From CAZHNW01 sp942491575 (GTDB lineage: Bacteria > Spirochaetota > UBA4802 > UBA5550), in assembly GCA_942491575.1 (NCBI GenBank), contig CALOBT010000031.1, positions 1,860,001 through 1,924,000 of the forward strand: 64,000 nt of DNA, read 5' to 3'. Made by a program: the position numbers and the translations under genes. The notes beneath the pieces are model-generated. The model was not told the DNA's origin and made no database searches. It saw only the letters and a program-made list of their open reading frames with translations. This document shows positions 53,543 through 61,584 of the stretch, in pieces. The first letter of the stretch is position 1; the number at the start of each line of letters is the position of its first letter.

Positions 53543-54178
53543 TCAGAATGAGATAGAAACATGATAGCCCTGATAGTCGTATCCGATGAGCGGAATAGAA
53601 CTGTTGTAGCGGGGGTTGTGACCGACCAGCCTGAAGGGATTTAAGATGTATCCGATTATTCTCAGGGGAAGGTACCGGCTCCGGATCAGGTAAAGGCTGG
53701 CGGCATCAATTCCCGCGCCAAGGACCGCTCCGAGAACCGGGGTCTGGTAGATGTCCTGTATGCTCGGTTTTTCCGTAGTAGTCTCAATGGTAAATTCAAA
53801 GAGGATTACTGAAGCTGTTGAGAGAAAAAATGATTTTACCGGCGAATAGCCCCTGGAACGGTAGAAAAGGAAGTAGTAGCTTCCCGCAATGGTATGCTTG
53901 ATAAGGTTATAGTCATAGCTGTCCTTGTCCATATGCAGTGAAGCCATGTTACGGTACCAGTTTTTAAATGAACCATTATTTCTGATGTTCTCGTATTGGC
54001 TTACACTGTAAAATCCCCACTGTCCCAGGTACATGATGCCAAGGTGCAGCAGTGGTCCGCCCGGAGAGTAGGATGCTACTTTTTTTTCATCAAAAATTGA
54101 TTTAGCATATGCAGTATTGCCGGTTAAGGATGGTATTGATAGAAGTACCATGCTGAGAAATATGATTGTTATCTTCAT
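53543..54178 (-). CDS. DUF3943-like exported protein
   Basis: A 211-residue protein with a signal peptide. The central region AGSYYFLFYRSRGYSPVKSF, then FEFTIETTTEKPSIQDIYQTPVLGAVLGA, matches the DUF3943 pattern (YY..aRs.G, E...ePS..D...TP..G). The family is of unknown function and is thought to be envelope-located. The ATG at 54178 is chosen over a TTG at 54187. It heads a two-gene unit with the beta-barrel gene, so the pair may build one outer-membrane structure. Confidence 0.68.
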   Translation of the reverse strand: MKITIIFLSMVLLSIPSLTGNTAYAKSIFDEKKVASYSPGGPLLHLGIMYLGQWGFYSVSQYENIRNNGSFKNWYRNMASLHMDKDSYDYNLIKHTIAGSYYFLFYRSRGYSPVKSFFLSTASVILFEFTIETTTEKPSIQDIYQTPVLGAVLGAGIDAASLYLIRSRYLPLRIIGYILNPFRLVGHNPRYNSSIPLIGYDYQGYHVSISF

Positions 54179-54330
54179 ATTTGACAATTTTATAAAATAC
54201 TAAAATAGGTCAAGTGTTTTATCAAAATTTATATTTCTGGTTTATTTTTATTCCTGGATCTGCTCCTTTTAAAAAATATTTTTAATATTTTATGGCTTCA
54301 TTCGTTTACTTTATTAGCGAGACATTCTGC

Positions 54331-54359
54331 TTGACAGTATGTCCCTGAAACACTATTTT
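54331..54359 (+). promoter_or_regulatory. Promoter of the small coiled-coil gene
   Basis: TTGACA (54331-54336), a 17-base spacer and TATTTT (54354-54359). The start codon is at 54374, so the leader would be very short. Confidence 0.5.
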
Positions 54360-54373
54360 TTTATGAGAAGTTA

Positions 54374-54697
54374 ATGGGAAAAAACATCGTGGCGTTTACA
54401 GAGAAACAACTGAAAGAAATCGGCGATTATGTCGAAACAAACCTGCCAGCCTGGCTTCACAGGTCAGGTTTTGGAGCCGGATTTGACTCCGAACAGCGTC
54501 ATCGTATCGTCCGCATTGAAGAGGAACTGAAAAACCAGCGGAAGCTGATGGAGCAGGGTTTTACTATGATGGATAAGCATTCTGAACAGGTTGAAAGCAG
54601 GATGGATAATTTTTCCCGGCGTATGTTTCAATTTATGGTCTGGAGTTTCGGCTTCACCGCCTCCGCTGCGGCAATAGTTATCGCGGCCCTTCGTTGA
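54374..54697 (+). CDS. Small coiled-coil membrane-anchored protein
   Basis: A 107-residue protein. A coiled-coil segment (about 42-80, RIVRIEEELKNQRKLMEQGF) is followed by a C-terminal transmembrane helix (about 85-105, FMVWSFGFTASAAAIVIAAL), so it is tail-anchored or a bitopic protein. The layout recalls DUF1640-like coiled-coil proteins, but I cannot assign a family. A promoter lies just upstream, and the radical SAM gene follows after 78 bases. Confidence 0.7.
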   Translation: MGKNIVAFTEKQLKEIGDYVETNLPAWLHRSGFGAGFDSEQRHRIVRIEEELKNQRKLMEQGFTMMDKHSEQVESRMDNFSRRMFQFMVWSFGFTASAAAIVIAALR

Positions 54698-54775
54698 TTC
54701 TCCAATAGGTTTTCGCAATCCCGAATTTAAAAACAGGATTGAATAATCCCAGATTAAGGATTTATTAATACTCCC

Positions 54776-55885
54776 ATGATTACTATTAATGACATACAAT
54801 ATATCCTTTACAGTGAAGCTGATTTATCCATACCAATGGTGCGTCGTTTCCTTTCCATAGACGGGGCAGTGCAGCATCCCTATCGGGATGAAATCCATCT
54901 TGGTATTTTGATAGAAGAACTTAAGGCAAAGGAAGTCCCGTCAAAATCAGTAATTATCCTGAAGTCCTTTATGGGGCGACACTTCCAGGAATGTCCCTGT
55001 TCAAGGGATGTCATTGGATGTGATTACTTTCTCCTTAATACCTGTTTCGGATGCCTTTATAACTGTGCCTACTGTTTTCTCAATTCATACATGAATACCT
55101 ATGGCATCACCCAGTTCATCAATCTGGATGGCCTTGGAGATGAAATCATGGGTGCACTTGATTTGACTTCCCCCCGTATCTATCGAATCGGTACCGGGGA
55201 GTTTACAGATTCCCTGATGATGGACCGCATTACCGGAATTGCCGCGCCCCTGATCAAAAAGTTCAGCAGCGCAGAAAATGTTATGCTTGAATTCAAGACA
55301 AAGTCAGCGGACGTGGATCACCTTCTGGATCTACCCGATAAGGGGAATGCAGTTCTCGCCTGGAGCCTGAACACTCCACGCAATATCAGGGATTGTGAAG
55401 AGGATACGGCAGAACTTGATGAAAGGCTTGAAGCGGCAGGGAAGGCCTCCGATTCAGGATTTTTTCTCGCCTTCCATTTCGATCCCATTATCATGTATGA
55501 CGGATTTCTTCCTGAATATCATGAAGTAATAGACAAGCTCTTCGCAGCAGTAGATCCAGCCCGTATCGTATGGATATCAATGGGGGGCTTTCGCCACAGC
55601 CCCGGTTTCAAAGAAATTATACGGGAGCGCTTTCCCCGGGAGCGGCTCACCACTGCAGAACTTTTTCCCGGCTGGGACGGGAAGTTCAGGTACCTGAAAC
55701 GGCGGCGTATTGAAATCTACCGGTCAATGCTGGGAAAAATAGAATCAATGAAGGGCAATCCCTTTGTTTATCTCTGCATGGAGAGTGCCGATGTATGGCA
55801 GCAGTCCATGGGAAGGTCCTATTCTGAAACAGCTGAGCTCGAAGTAGATATCAGCAATCATCTGAAAAGGTATTTTCTTAGTTAA
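54776..55885 (+). CDS. Spore photoproduct lyase-family radical SAM protein
   Basis: A 369-residue enzyme. The radical SAM cysteines are in CFGCLYNCAYCFL (C-x3-C-x2-C), after CPCSRDVIGCDYFLLNT. RIYRIGTGEFTDSLMMD and LEFKTKSADVDHLL follow, as in SplB-like proteins. In spore formers, SplB repairs a thymine photoproduct in spore DNA; this host shows no sign of sporulation, so the substrate is probably different or general DNA photolesions. The additional cysteines before the cluster (CPCS, GC) recall the extra active-site cysteine of the family. No neighbour suggests a partner. Confidence 0.82.
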   Translation: MITINDIQYILYSEADLSIPMVRRFLSIDGAVQHPYRDEIHLGILIEELKAKEVPSKSVIILKSFMGRHFQECPCSRDVIGCDYFLLNTCFGCLYNCAYCFLNSYMNTYGITQFINLDGLGDEIMGALDLTSPRIYRIGTGEFTDSLMMDRITGIAAPLIKKFSSAENVMLEFKTKSADVDHLLDLPDKGNAVLAWSLNTPRNIRDCEEDTAELDERLEAAGKASDSGFFLAFHFDPIIMYDGFLPEYHEVIDKLFAAVDPARIVWISMGGFRHSPGFKEIIRERFPRERLTTAELFPGWDGKFRYLKRRRIEIYRSMLGKIESMKGNPFVYLCMESADVWQQSMGRSYSETAELEVDISNHLKRYFLS

Positions 55886-55946
55886 ATGTATCTCTAAAAT
55901 TGCTAAAGACCAGTGACGGAAGTATCGTTGCATGGTTCATAAATAC

Positions 55947-55972
55947 TTTTCCCGCCACTCCCGGCGGGAAAA
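55947..55972. repeat. Perfect hairpin between the radical SAM gene and prfB
   Basis: TTTTCCCGCC and GGCGGGAAAA, ten-base perfect arms around ACTCCC. There is no T-run after it on the + strand, so it may be an operator or a leader structure for prfB rather than a terminator. The remaining 55886-56107 sequence holds nothing else I can support. Confidence 0.4.
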
Positions 55973-56107
55973 CCGGGTTAAAACAGAATAATACGCATAA
56001 ATTAAATCGCTTCACAATCCCCCTGCATAGATAAAATCATTGACCGTAAGGGCTTATCCCGGCCTAATGTTATTTTGATTATAATATACAGGCAGGAGTT
56101 CGCACCA

Positions 56108-57226
56108 GTGGAAGAAAGGGATTATAAAGATATTCAACGGGACCTGACAGCAATAAAAGAGAAGATTGATGAAATCTACCGAACCGTTGATATCGAGGGG
56201 CAGAGAAAACACCTGATGGAGCTGGAGCAGGAAACCCTTAAAGAAGACTTCTGGAAAGACAAGGAACATTTTGCTTCCGTTAATCAGCAGATTACCAGAC
56301 TGAAGAAAAAAATCGAACCCTGGGATGCCCTCACTGAAGAGGTCAGTGAAGCTGTTGAATTGATGGAAATGGCAATGTCTGAAAATGATGAGGATGTTCT
56401 CAAGGAAATTGTAGCTGATATAGGTGGTTTTTCATCCAGATTTGATGAACTGGAGACACGTGAACTCTTTTCTGCAGACGATGATTTGAATAATGCCTAC
56501 ATCTCTATTCATCCCGGCGCAGGTGGAACGGAGTCACAGGACTGGGCGAGTATGCTTTTCCGCATGTATTTCCGGTGGGCAGAGAAAAGGGGATTTACTA
56601 TCAATGTGCTGGACTATACCCCCGGGGAAGAAGCCGGCATTAAAAGTTCTACACTGCTGATTAAAGGTGATTATTCATACGGACTTTTAAAGGGTGAGAT
56701 GGGGGTTCATCGCCTGGTACGCATGTCTCCTTTTGACAGTAATAAACGCCGGCACACGAGTTTTGCATCCGTTGAAGTAATGCCAGAGATTCCAGATGAT
56801 GTTGAAGTCGAAATTAATGAATCTGACCTCCGTATTGATACCTACCGTGCTTCCGGTGCGGGTGGGCAGCATGTCAACAAGACCGACTCTGCCGTGAGGA
56901 TTACCCACGAGCCAACCGGTATTGTGGTACAGTGCCAGAATGAACGATCACAGCACAAGAATAAGGCCTTTGCCATGAAGGTTCTCAAGACAAAGCTTTA
57001 TGAAAAACAGAGAAACGAACAGGCCGAGGCGATGCAGGACAAAATGGGGGAGAAAAAGGATATTTCCTGGGGGAACCAGATCAGGTCATATGTATTTCAA
57101 CCATATACCATGGTGAAGGACCACCGTACAAATGAAGAAACGGGGAGTGTTGATTACGTCTTTGATGGTGACATCGACCGTTTTATCTATGCGTTTCTGA
57201 AAATGAACCGGTCGGAAAACCGGTAG
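56108..57226 (+). CDS. prfB: Peptide chain release factor 2
   Basis: A 372-residue class I release factor. The SPF tripeptide for UGA/UAA recognition is present (RMSPFDSNKRRHTS), as is the catalytic GGQ (SGAGGQHVNKT). The N-terminal region (MEERDYKDIQRDLTAIKEKID) is continuous with the rest in one frame, so the programmed +1 frameshift found in many bacterial prfB genes is absent. GTG at 56108 has GGAG nine bases upstream; an in-frame TTG at 56075 would add eleven residues with no good site. UGA is also read as selenocysteine in this genome, in competition with this factor. Confidence 0.94.
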   Translation: MEERDYKDIQRDLTAIKEKIDEIYRTVDIEGQRKHLMELEQETLKEDFWKDKEHFASVNQQITRLKKKIEPWDALTEEVSEAVELMEMAMSENDEDVLKEIVADIGGFSSRFDELETRELFSADDDLNNAYISIHPGAGGTESQDWASMLFRMYFRWAEKRGFTINVLDYTPGEEAGIKSSTLLIKGDYSYGLLKGEMGVHRLVRMSPFDSNKRRHTSFASVEVMPEIPDDVEVEINESDLRIDTYRASGAGGQHVNKTDSAVRITHEPTGIVVQCQNERSQHKNKAFAMKVLKTKLYEKQRNEQAEAMQDKMGEKKDISWGNQIRSYVFQPYTMVKDHRTNEETGSVDYVFDGDIDRFIYAFLKMNRSENR

Positions 57227-57300
57227 TATTTTTCTTGTGTTACGGGGATTTTAATAGTAGCTTAAAATGGCACGTTAAATAAAAAAAGAGAGCCAGAAAA

Positions 57301-58221
57301 ATGAAATTTAAGAGCAGCAAACTGAAAAATTTTAAACCGGTAGATTTCGGTAATATTCTTGGCAATGACCTTGGAACCATTGATCTTGGAGACAGTCTCG
57401 GGGCATTACCGCGCAGCAAAGAAACCCTTTTTCTGAGACGTTTCAGCGATAAGGACCTGCTGGCGATTATGGAAAAGGTTGGAATGATTGACCATCTCCG
57501 CAGCAGGGGATTTGATAATTTTATTCTTTCCCTTGATGAAGACGATGCAATGGTTCATTACCTGAAACTCTACACAAGGGAGAAAGATCCTGATCATCTG
57601 CTCATGGATCTGCGATTAACCGAAACCAAGTTTCTTCCCAATAAGCGTTTTTTTGATTCCGGGAAGGAAGTTCCTACATATGATATGGTAGTCATCGAGT
57701 GGCTGTCAGCCCAGAATCCTTCAGTGACATTTAAAGAATCGAATACAGAAACCAAACCTCAGCTCCCGGGGCAGGCAAAACCGGGCCTTGGAATTTTAAG
57801 ATACTGCTTCGAAATGATGTACCTGGTTGCAAAGGAAGTTACCAAAGATGGATTTCTTGATGTACCGGATCATATGCACGGGGCGATTATGTATTCACGG
57901 AAATTCAAGTTCTTTGATCCGACACATGAGGCAATACTGAAGGCCATCCTCCGTGACCTGAAGGATTACTCTCTTCTGGATATTTCCTGGGGCATGATTA
58001 CCAATACAATAATTGAGCTATATAAGAAAGAACCGCAGCTCTATGATCCCTCAGAACAGATCTTTTACGTATCCAGCCGCATGAAAAGATATTTTAACTC
58101 TTCGAAGTATAAGAGTGTCTACAATAAATATTATAAGAGAAAGAAATATCGATTCGACTACGAGGAAATGCTGGTGCGGAGGGATGAGATATTGAAAAGT
58201 AAAAAGGTCGTTGACCTGTAA
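57301..58221 (+). CDS. Conserved hypothetical protein with LPGQxKPGLG motif
   Basis: A 306-residue soluble protein. A motif QLPGQAKPGLGILRYCFEMMYL lies near residues 152-173, and similar 'LPGQ..PGLG' stretches occur in proteins of unknown function. The final 60 residues are rich in Lys, Arg and Tyr (KYKSVYNKYYKRKKYRF), perhaps for nucleic-acid or membrane contact. The N-terminus has repeats of Gly-Asp (LGNDLGTIDLGDSLG). I cannot name the family or function. It begins 75 bases after prfB. Confidence 0.6.
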   Translation: MKFKSSKLKNFKPVDFGNILGNDLGTIDLGDSLGALPRSKETLFLRRFSDKDLLAIMEKVGMIDHLRSRGFDNFILSLDEDDAMVHYLKLYTREKDPDHLLMDLRLTETKFLPNKRFFDSGKEVPTYDMVVIEWLSAQNPSVTFKESNTETKPQLPGQAKPGLGILRYCFEMMYLVAKEVTKDGFLDVPDHMHGAIMYSRKFKFFDPTHEAILKAILRDLKDYSLLDISWGMITNTIIELYKKEPQLYDPSEQIFYVSSRMKRYFNSSKYKSVYNKYYKRKKYRFDYEEMLVRRDEILKSKKVVDL

Positions 58222-58235
58222 TCACATTCACTAAT

Positions 58236-58697
58236 TCAGGGATCTTTTTTTACCTTTGATCTCAACCTCAACACCCGGCTTATTTCATCGGCGTCGAGTC
58301 TAAAGCGTTCCGAGGCATCTTTCATGGCGGTAATAATTACTTCCTGGCGGGAGGCCATTTCGCGAATTTTTTGGTGGATTTTATCTTCGAGATCGAGGAC
58401 AGAATCTGCTGCATCGTCTTCAGTATCCTGAAGAATCTGGAAGAGGGCCATTCTGTCTGTACCGATTGTTCGGGCTATCTCGTCGTATAAACTTCCTGCA
58501 TGATAATCTTCTTCTTCTATTTTCAGGTGTATTGATTCCATTTCATGGAGATGCAGCTCCAGGTCATCCGTTTTGCTTTTTGTGATGAGAAACTGCAGGG
58601 TCTCCTGACCCTGCCGGTATTTTTCGATTAGCTTAAGTTTTGTCGCGAGGTGTTCCCGAAGGAGGGTGAGGCTATTTTTTACATCATCCCTCAACAC
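58236..58697 (-). CDS. Coiled-coil protein after fliS, possible flagellar chaperone
   Basis: A 153-residue, almost wholly helical and charged protein (LRDDVKNSLTLLREHLATKLKLIEKYRQ, and several heptad-like stretches to the end). It starts 14 bases inside fliS, so the two are translationally coupled. Position and length match the small FlgN/FliT-like export chaperones that often accompany fliS, but sequence similarity is not strong enough to be sure. A role in flagellar export is therefore an inference from context. Confidence 0.62.
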   Translation of the reverse strand: MLRDDVKNSLTLLREHLATKLKLIEKYRQGQETLQFLITKSKTDDLELHLHEMESIHLKIEEEDYHAGSLYDEIARTIGTDRMALFQILQDTEDDAADSVLDLEDKIHQKIREMASRQEVIITAMKDASERFRLDADEISRVLRLRSKVKKDP

Positions 58698-59121
58698 TGA
58701 AGCTGCCCTTGGTGCCTGCTCCGGTACGATCTGTACGTGTTTCAGTTGCGGAGATTTTGTCCCACGCGTCTCTGAGCATTTTTAAATTTGTCATGACAGG
58801 CTTTAAAATTTCAGGATCTTTCTTTATGTTGGCTTCAAGCATCTGTTTTTTGAAGTACATGTAGAGATTAAAAAGGTTATGGCTCATTTCCCCTCCATCC
58901 TTCATATTGAGAGAAAGAAGAAGTTCCGTGATAATGTCCTGTGCTTTAATGATGTTGGTGTTAACTATATCATATGTGTTGGGTGTTCCCATATTTTCAA
59001 TAGCAATATTTAAGAATTTTATTGCCCCATCATAGAGCATGACGATCAATTTGCCCTGATTCGCCGTATTGATCTGTGTTTCTTTGTACTGGTCAAAAGG
59101 ATTTTTGTTCGGCAATGCCAT
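58684..59121 (-). CDS. fliS: Flagellar export chaperone FliS
   Basis: A 145-residue helical protein starting MALPNKNPFDQYKETQI, with the conserved AYxxxxI-like opening replaced by QYKETQINTANQGKLIVMLYDGAIKFLN, which is characteristic of FliS. In the cytoplasm it binds flagellin and prevents early polymerisation. GGGGGAACCT directly precedes the ATG at 59121. It is followed by an overlapping coiled-coil gene. The flagellin gene is not in this window. Confidence 0.9.
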   Translation of the reverse strand: MALPNKNPFDQYKETQINTANQGKLIVMLYDGAIKFLNIAIENMGTPNTYDIVNTNIIKAQDIITELLLSLNMKDGGEMSHNLFNLYMYFKKQMLEANIKKDPEILKPVMTNLKMLRDAWDKISATETRTDRTGAGTKGSFSVEG

Positions 59122-59312
59122 AGGTTCCCCCAAAAAATATAGTCGTTACCCGCTGGTGCGTTTAGGAGTAAGCCGGCATTTATAAGAAAAATACCGGTAC
59201 CGATACTATTATCGTAAGAAGTTCAGATCAACTTAATCGAAATACATTCAGGTTGAATAAAGAATTTCATTCCCTGGAGGCCTTTTTTTATACTGTAAGG
59301 GCGTTTGGACAA

Positions 59313-60422
59313 TTATTTTAAAACAGCATTTGACTGCAGGGCCTCTCTGAATTCATCGAAATTGATTTCGCTGAGGGCATCAATATCAATTATCTGGAAG
59401 CCTATTTTGATGTTTTTATTATTCTGCGTAGTGATATATTTTACTTTGCCCAGTATGGAGGCCTTTTTGTTGCCCGGCAGAATCATGTCCAGGGAGGCAT
59501 GGGCGTCCGCCTTGAAATGTCTTATGAGACGCCTTTCGTTGATGGTAATGGCAAATCCGGATTCAGAAAGGTCACTTACAAGCATTTTATCGTCGGTTTC
59601 AGTGAAAATTTTAAAATCCTTGAAGAGCTTGTCTGCAAAAATGGCAGATTTTTTAATTGCCATATATATCTCATTGGGTAGTGAAATTGCACTGTTTATC
59701 AGCAGGTAGCCATAGGGGAGTTTGCCGTTATACAGCAGCGGTACTGCTATTTCAGAGACATATTCTTCGTTGTTTTTAAGAAAGTGGTCCTGGGCATATA
59801 TATTGTTAATGTAATAGCTTATCTTCTGTTTGTCCTTGATGTCTTCGGTACGCGTAAAATCGGGCATGTATATGGGCATCCTCTGTGATTTAAAATACTG
59901 CATCCGGGGATCACTTTTTAATTCATTGCAGAGGAAGATGCGGACATTCAGGGCGGTGGTCTCAATTTCTCCCTTGATTATCTCCCGTATATGGTCAACT
60001 TTTTTCTCTTTTAAAGATATCTGGTTTTCCAGGATAAAGTCGGAAAGTACATTGGTTATAAAAGCAAGGTTCCGGTTTTTTTTCGTAGGGGTAATGCTGC
60101 TGCGGTTTTCTTTTCTGTTCTGGGTTATCACCTGGATACGCTTTGGTATGAATATGAAGACCCCGTCTTCCTGCTTCTCATGGTATGACAGAAAGGCATA
60201 GGCCATTTCATCTCCAGTTTTTGCATAAATAGTTGCCTCACGGGACATGTTTTTTACATGTGGAATCCTAAAGGCGGCGCGGTTGTCGGTAAAACCGTAG
60301 AATTTTACCGGGATTTTGCCGTCATTGACTCGAAGAAAGACATCTTTTGTTGCAAAATAGCGGTTGAAAAGTTCCTGGAAATTATCACGATAGGTTACGG
60401 TACTGAGATCAGTATTATTCAT
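59313..60422 (-). CDS. PilZ-like domain protein (DUF1577-type)
   Basis: A 369-residue cytoplasmic protein. The C-terminal about 100 residues show a PilZ-like pattern, VSDLSESGFAITINERRL, then FKADAHASLDMILPG and KIGFQIIDID. The RxxxR motif that binds cyclic di-GMP in active PilZ domains is not clear before it, so binding is doubtful. The N-terminal part includes another beta-rich region (VFLRVNDGKIPVKFYGFTDNRAAFRIPHV) and a long helical middle. The arrangement recalls the DUF1577 proteins of leptospires. It stands after purC on the same strand with a hairpin repeat between. Confidence 0.62.
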   Translation of the reverse strand: MNNTDLSTVTYRDNFQELFNRYFATKDVFLRVNDGKIPVKFYGFTDNRAAFRIPHVKNMSREATIYAKTGDEMAYAFLSYHEKQEDGVFIFIPKRIQVITQNRKENRSSITPTKKNRNLAFITNVLSDFILENQISLKEKKVDHIREIIKGEIETTALNVRIFLCNELKSDPRMQYFKSQRMPIYMPDFTRTEDIKDKQKISYYINNIYAQDHFLKNNEEYVSEIAVPLLYNGKLPYGYLLINSAISLPNEIYMAIKKSAIFADKLFKDFKIFTETDDKMLVSDLSESGFAITINERRLIRHFKADAHASLDMILPGNKKASILGKVKYITTQNNKNIKIGFQIIDIDALSEINFDEFREALQSNAVLK

Positions 60423-60614
60423 GCCCTGTAGTTGCCTTTACTCCCATTTTTTGTTTCACAAATTACATATCTTAAGTTACATAATATCCAGTAAAGAGTG
60501 AATACTATTTTTAGTAAAAGGGAGTTTTTTTATATTTACTGTATTGTACCCTTTATATATGCATTTACAGTATTGTCAAGAAGGTATCGGGATTATGTCT
60601 TGTATATGTGTGGA

Positions 60615-60654
60615 GGCTCGACATGAAGGCGCGAAAGCGCTTTCACGTCGAGCC
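60615..60654. repeat. Dispersed hairpin repeat, copy 2 (long stem with GAAA loop)
   Basis: The arms GGCTCGAC (60615-60622) and GTCGAGCC (60647-60654), TGAA/TTCA and GCGC/GCGC pair around a GAAA tetraloop, giving about 17 pairs with one mismatch. Bases 60622-60643 are identical to 3191-3212. It lies in the 268-base gap between purC and the PilZ-like gene. A second small hairpin, CGCGAT-TCAC-ATCGCG, is at 60670-60685, just past the purC stop. Confidence 0.65.
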
Positions 60655-60690
60655 TTCATATCGTATTTTCGCGATTCACATCGCGGGAGA

Positions 60691-61572
60691 TTATTTCATT
60701 GTGGAAAGTACGTTCAGTATTTCCCTGTATTTCTCCATGGTTTTATTGACTATTTCCTCGGGAAGGGGGGGAGGTGGAGAATTTTTATCCCAGTCAGTGG
60801 TCTCAAGGTAGTCCCTGATAAACTGTTTGTCGTAACTGACGGGGGATGAACCCACCTGGTATTGCGACTTGTCCCAGAATCTGCTGCTGTCGGGAGTCAG
60901 GACCTCATCTATCAGTATGATTTCATTATCCACGAAACCGAATTCAAACTTTGTGTCCGCAAGGATGATTCCGAGGGATTCCATCCGGTCACGGGCAAAT
61001 TCATATATCCTTATTGTGAGATCGGCCAGGTATTCGGCGGATTCGGCTCCCATTTCCTCTTTCATTACTTCGATGGAGACATTTTCATCATGTCCCGTAT
61101 CGGCCTTGGCGGCGGGAGTGAAAAGTGGAGACTCAAGTTTTTCCGCCAGCTGTAGTCCTGCCGGGAGTTTTATGCCGCAGACTTCCCCGGTTTCCTGATA
61201 ATCTTTCCACCCGGTACCGATAATATACCCCCTGGCAACACACTCAAAATCGACCCGCTTTGTCTTTTTGACGATGACGGAGCGGTCTTTCAGCAGTTCC
61301 GGGAAATCGCAGAATGGTTTTGGGAAATTGGCGAAGTCAGTTTCGACAATATGATTTTTTACGAAATTGATCTTTTCAAACCAGAGATTTGATACTGCAT
61401 TGAGTATTTTCCCCTTTTCAGGTATTCCGCTGGGGAAAACGTGATCGAAGGCGGAGACCCGGTCCGTTGAGACAATCAACATATGTTCATCATCAATTTT
61501 GTAGATATCACGCACCTTGCCGCTGTAGGCCTTCCGTACGCCGGGTATCGTAAAATTTACAAGTGCTTCCAT
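60691..61572 (-). CDS. purC: Phosphoribosylaminoimidazole-succinocarboxamide synthase
   Basis: A 293-residue enzyme of purine synthesis that joins aspartate to CAIR with ATP to give SAICAR. Typical motifs are GKVRDIY (near residue 18), STDRVSAFDHVFPSGIPEKG, RGYIIGTGWKDY and ADTKFEFGF, with LIDEVLTPDSSRFW near the end. The length matches the eukaryote-like/longer bacterial form. It begins 12 bases after gatB ends, so gatB-purC form one transcription unit. Confidence 0.95.
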   Translation of the reverse strand: MEALVNFTIPGVRKAYSGKVRDIYKIDDEHMLIVSTDRVSAFDHVFPSGIPEKGKILNAVSNLWFEKINFVKNHIVETDFANFPKPFCDFPELLKDRSVIVKKTKRVDFECVARGYIIGTGWKDYQETGEVCGIKLPAGLQLAEKLESPLFTPAAKADTGHDENVSIEVMKEEMGAESAEYLADLTIRIYEFARDRMESLGIILADTKFEFGFVDNEIILIDEVLTPDSSRFWDKSQYQVGSSPVSYDKQFIRDYLETTDWDKNSPPPPLPEEIVNKTMEKYREILNVLSTMK

Positions 61573-61584
61573 TTAGTTCCTCGC

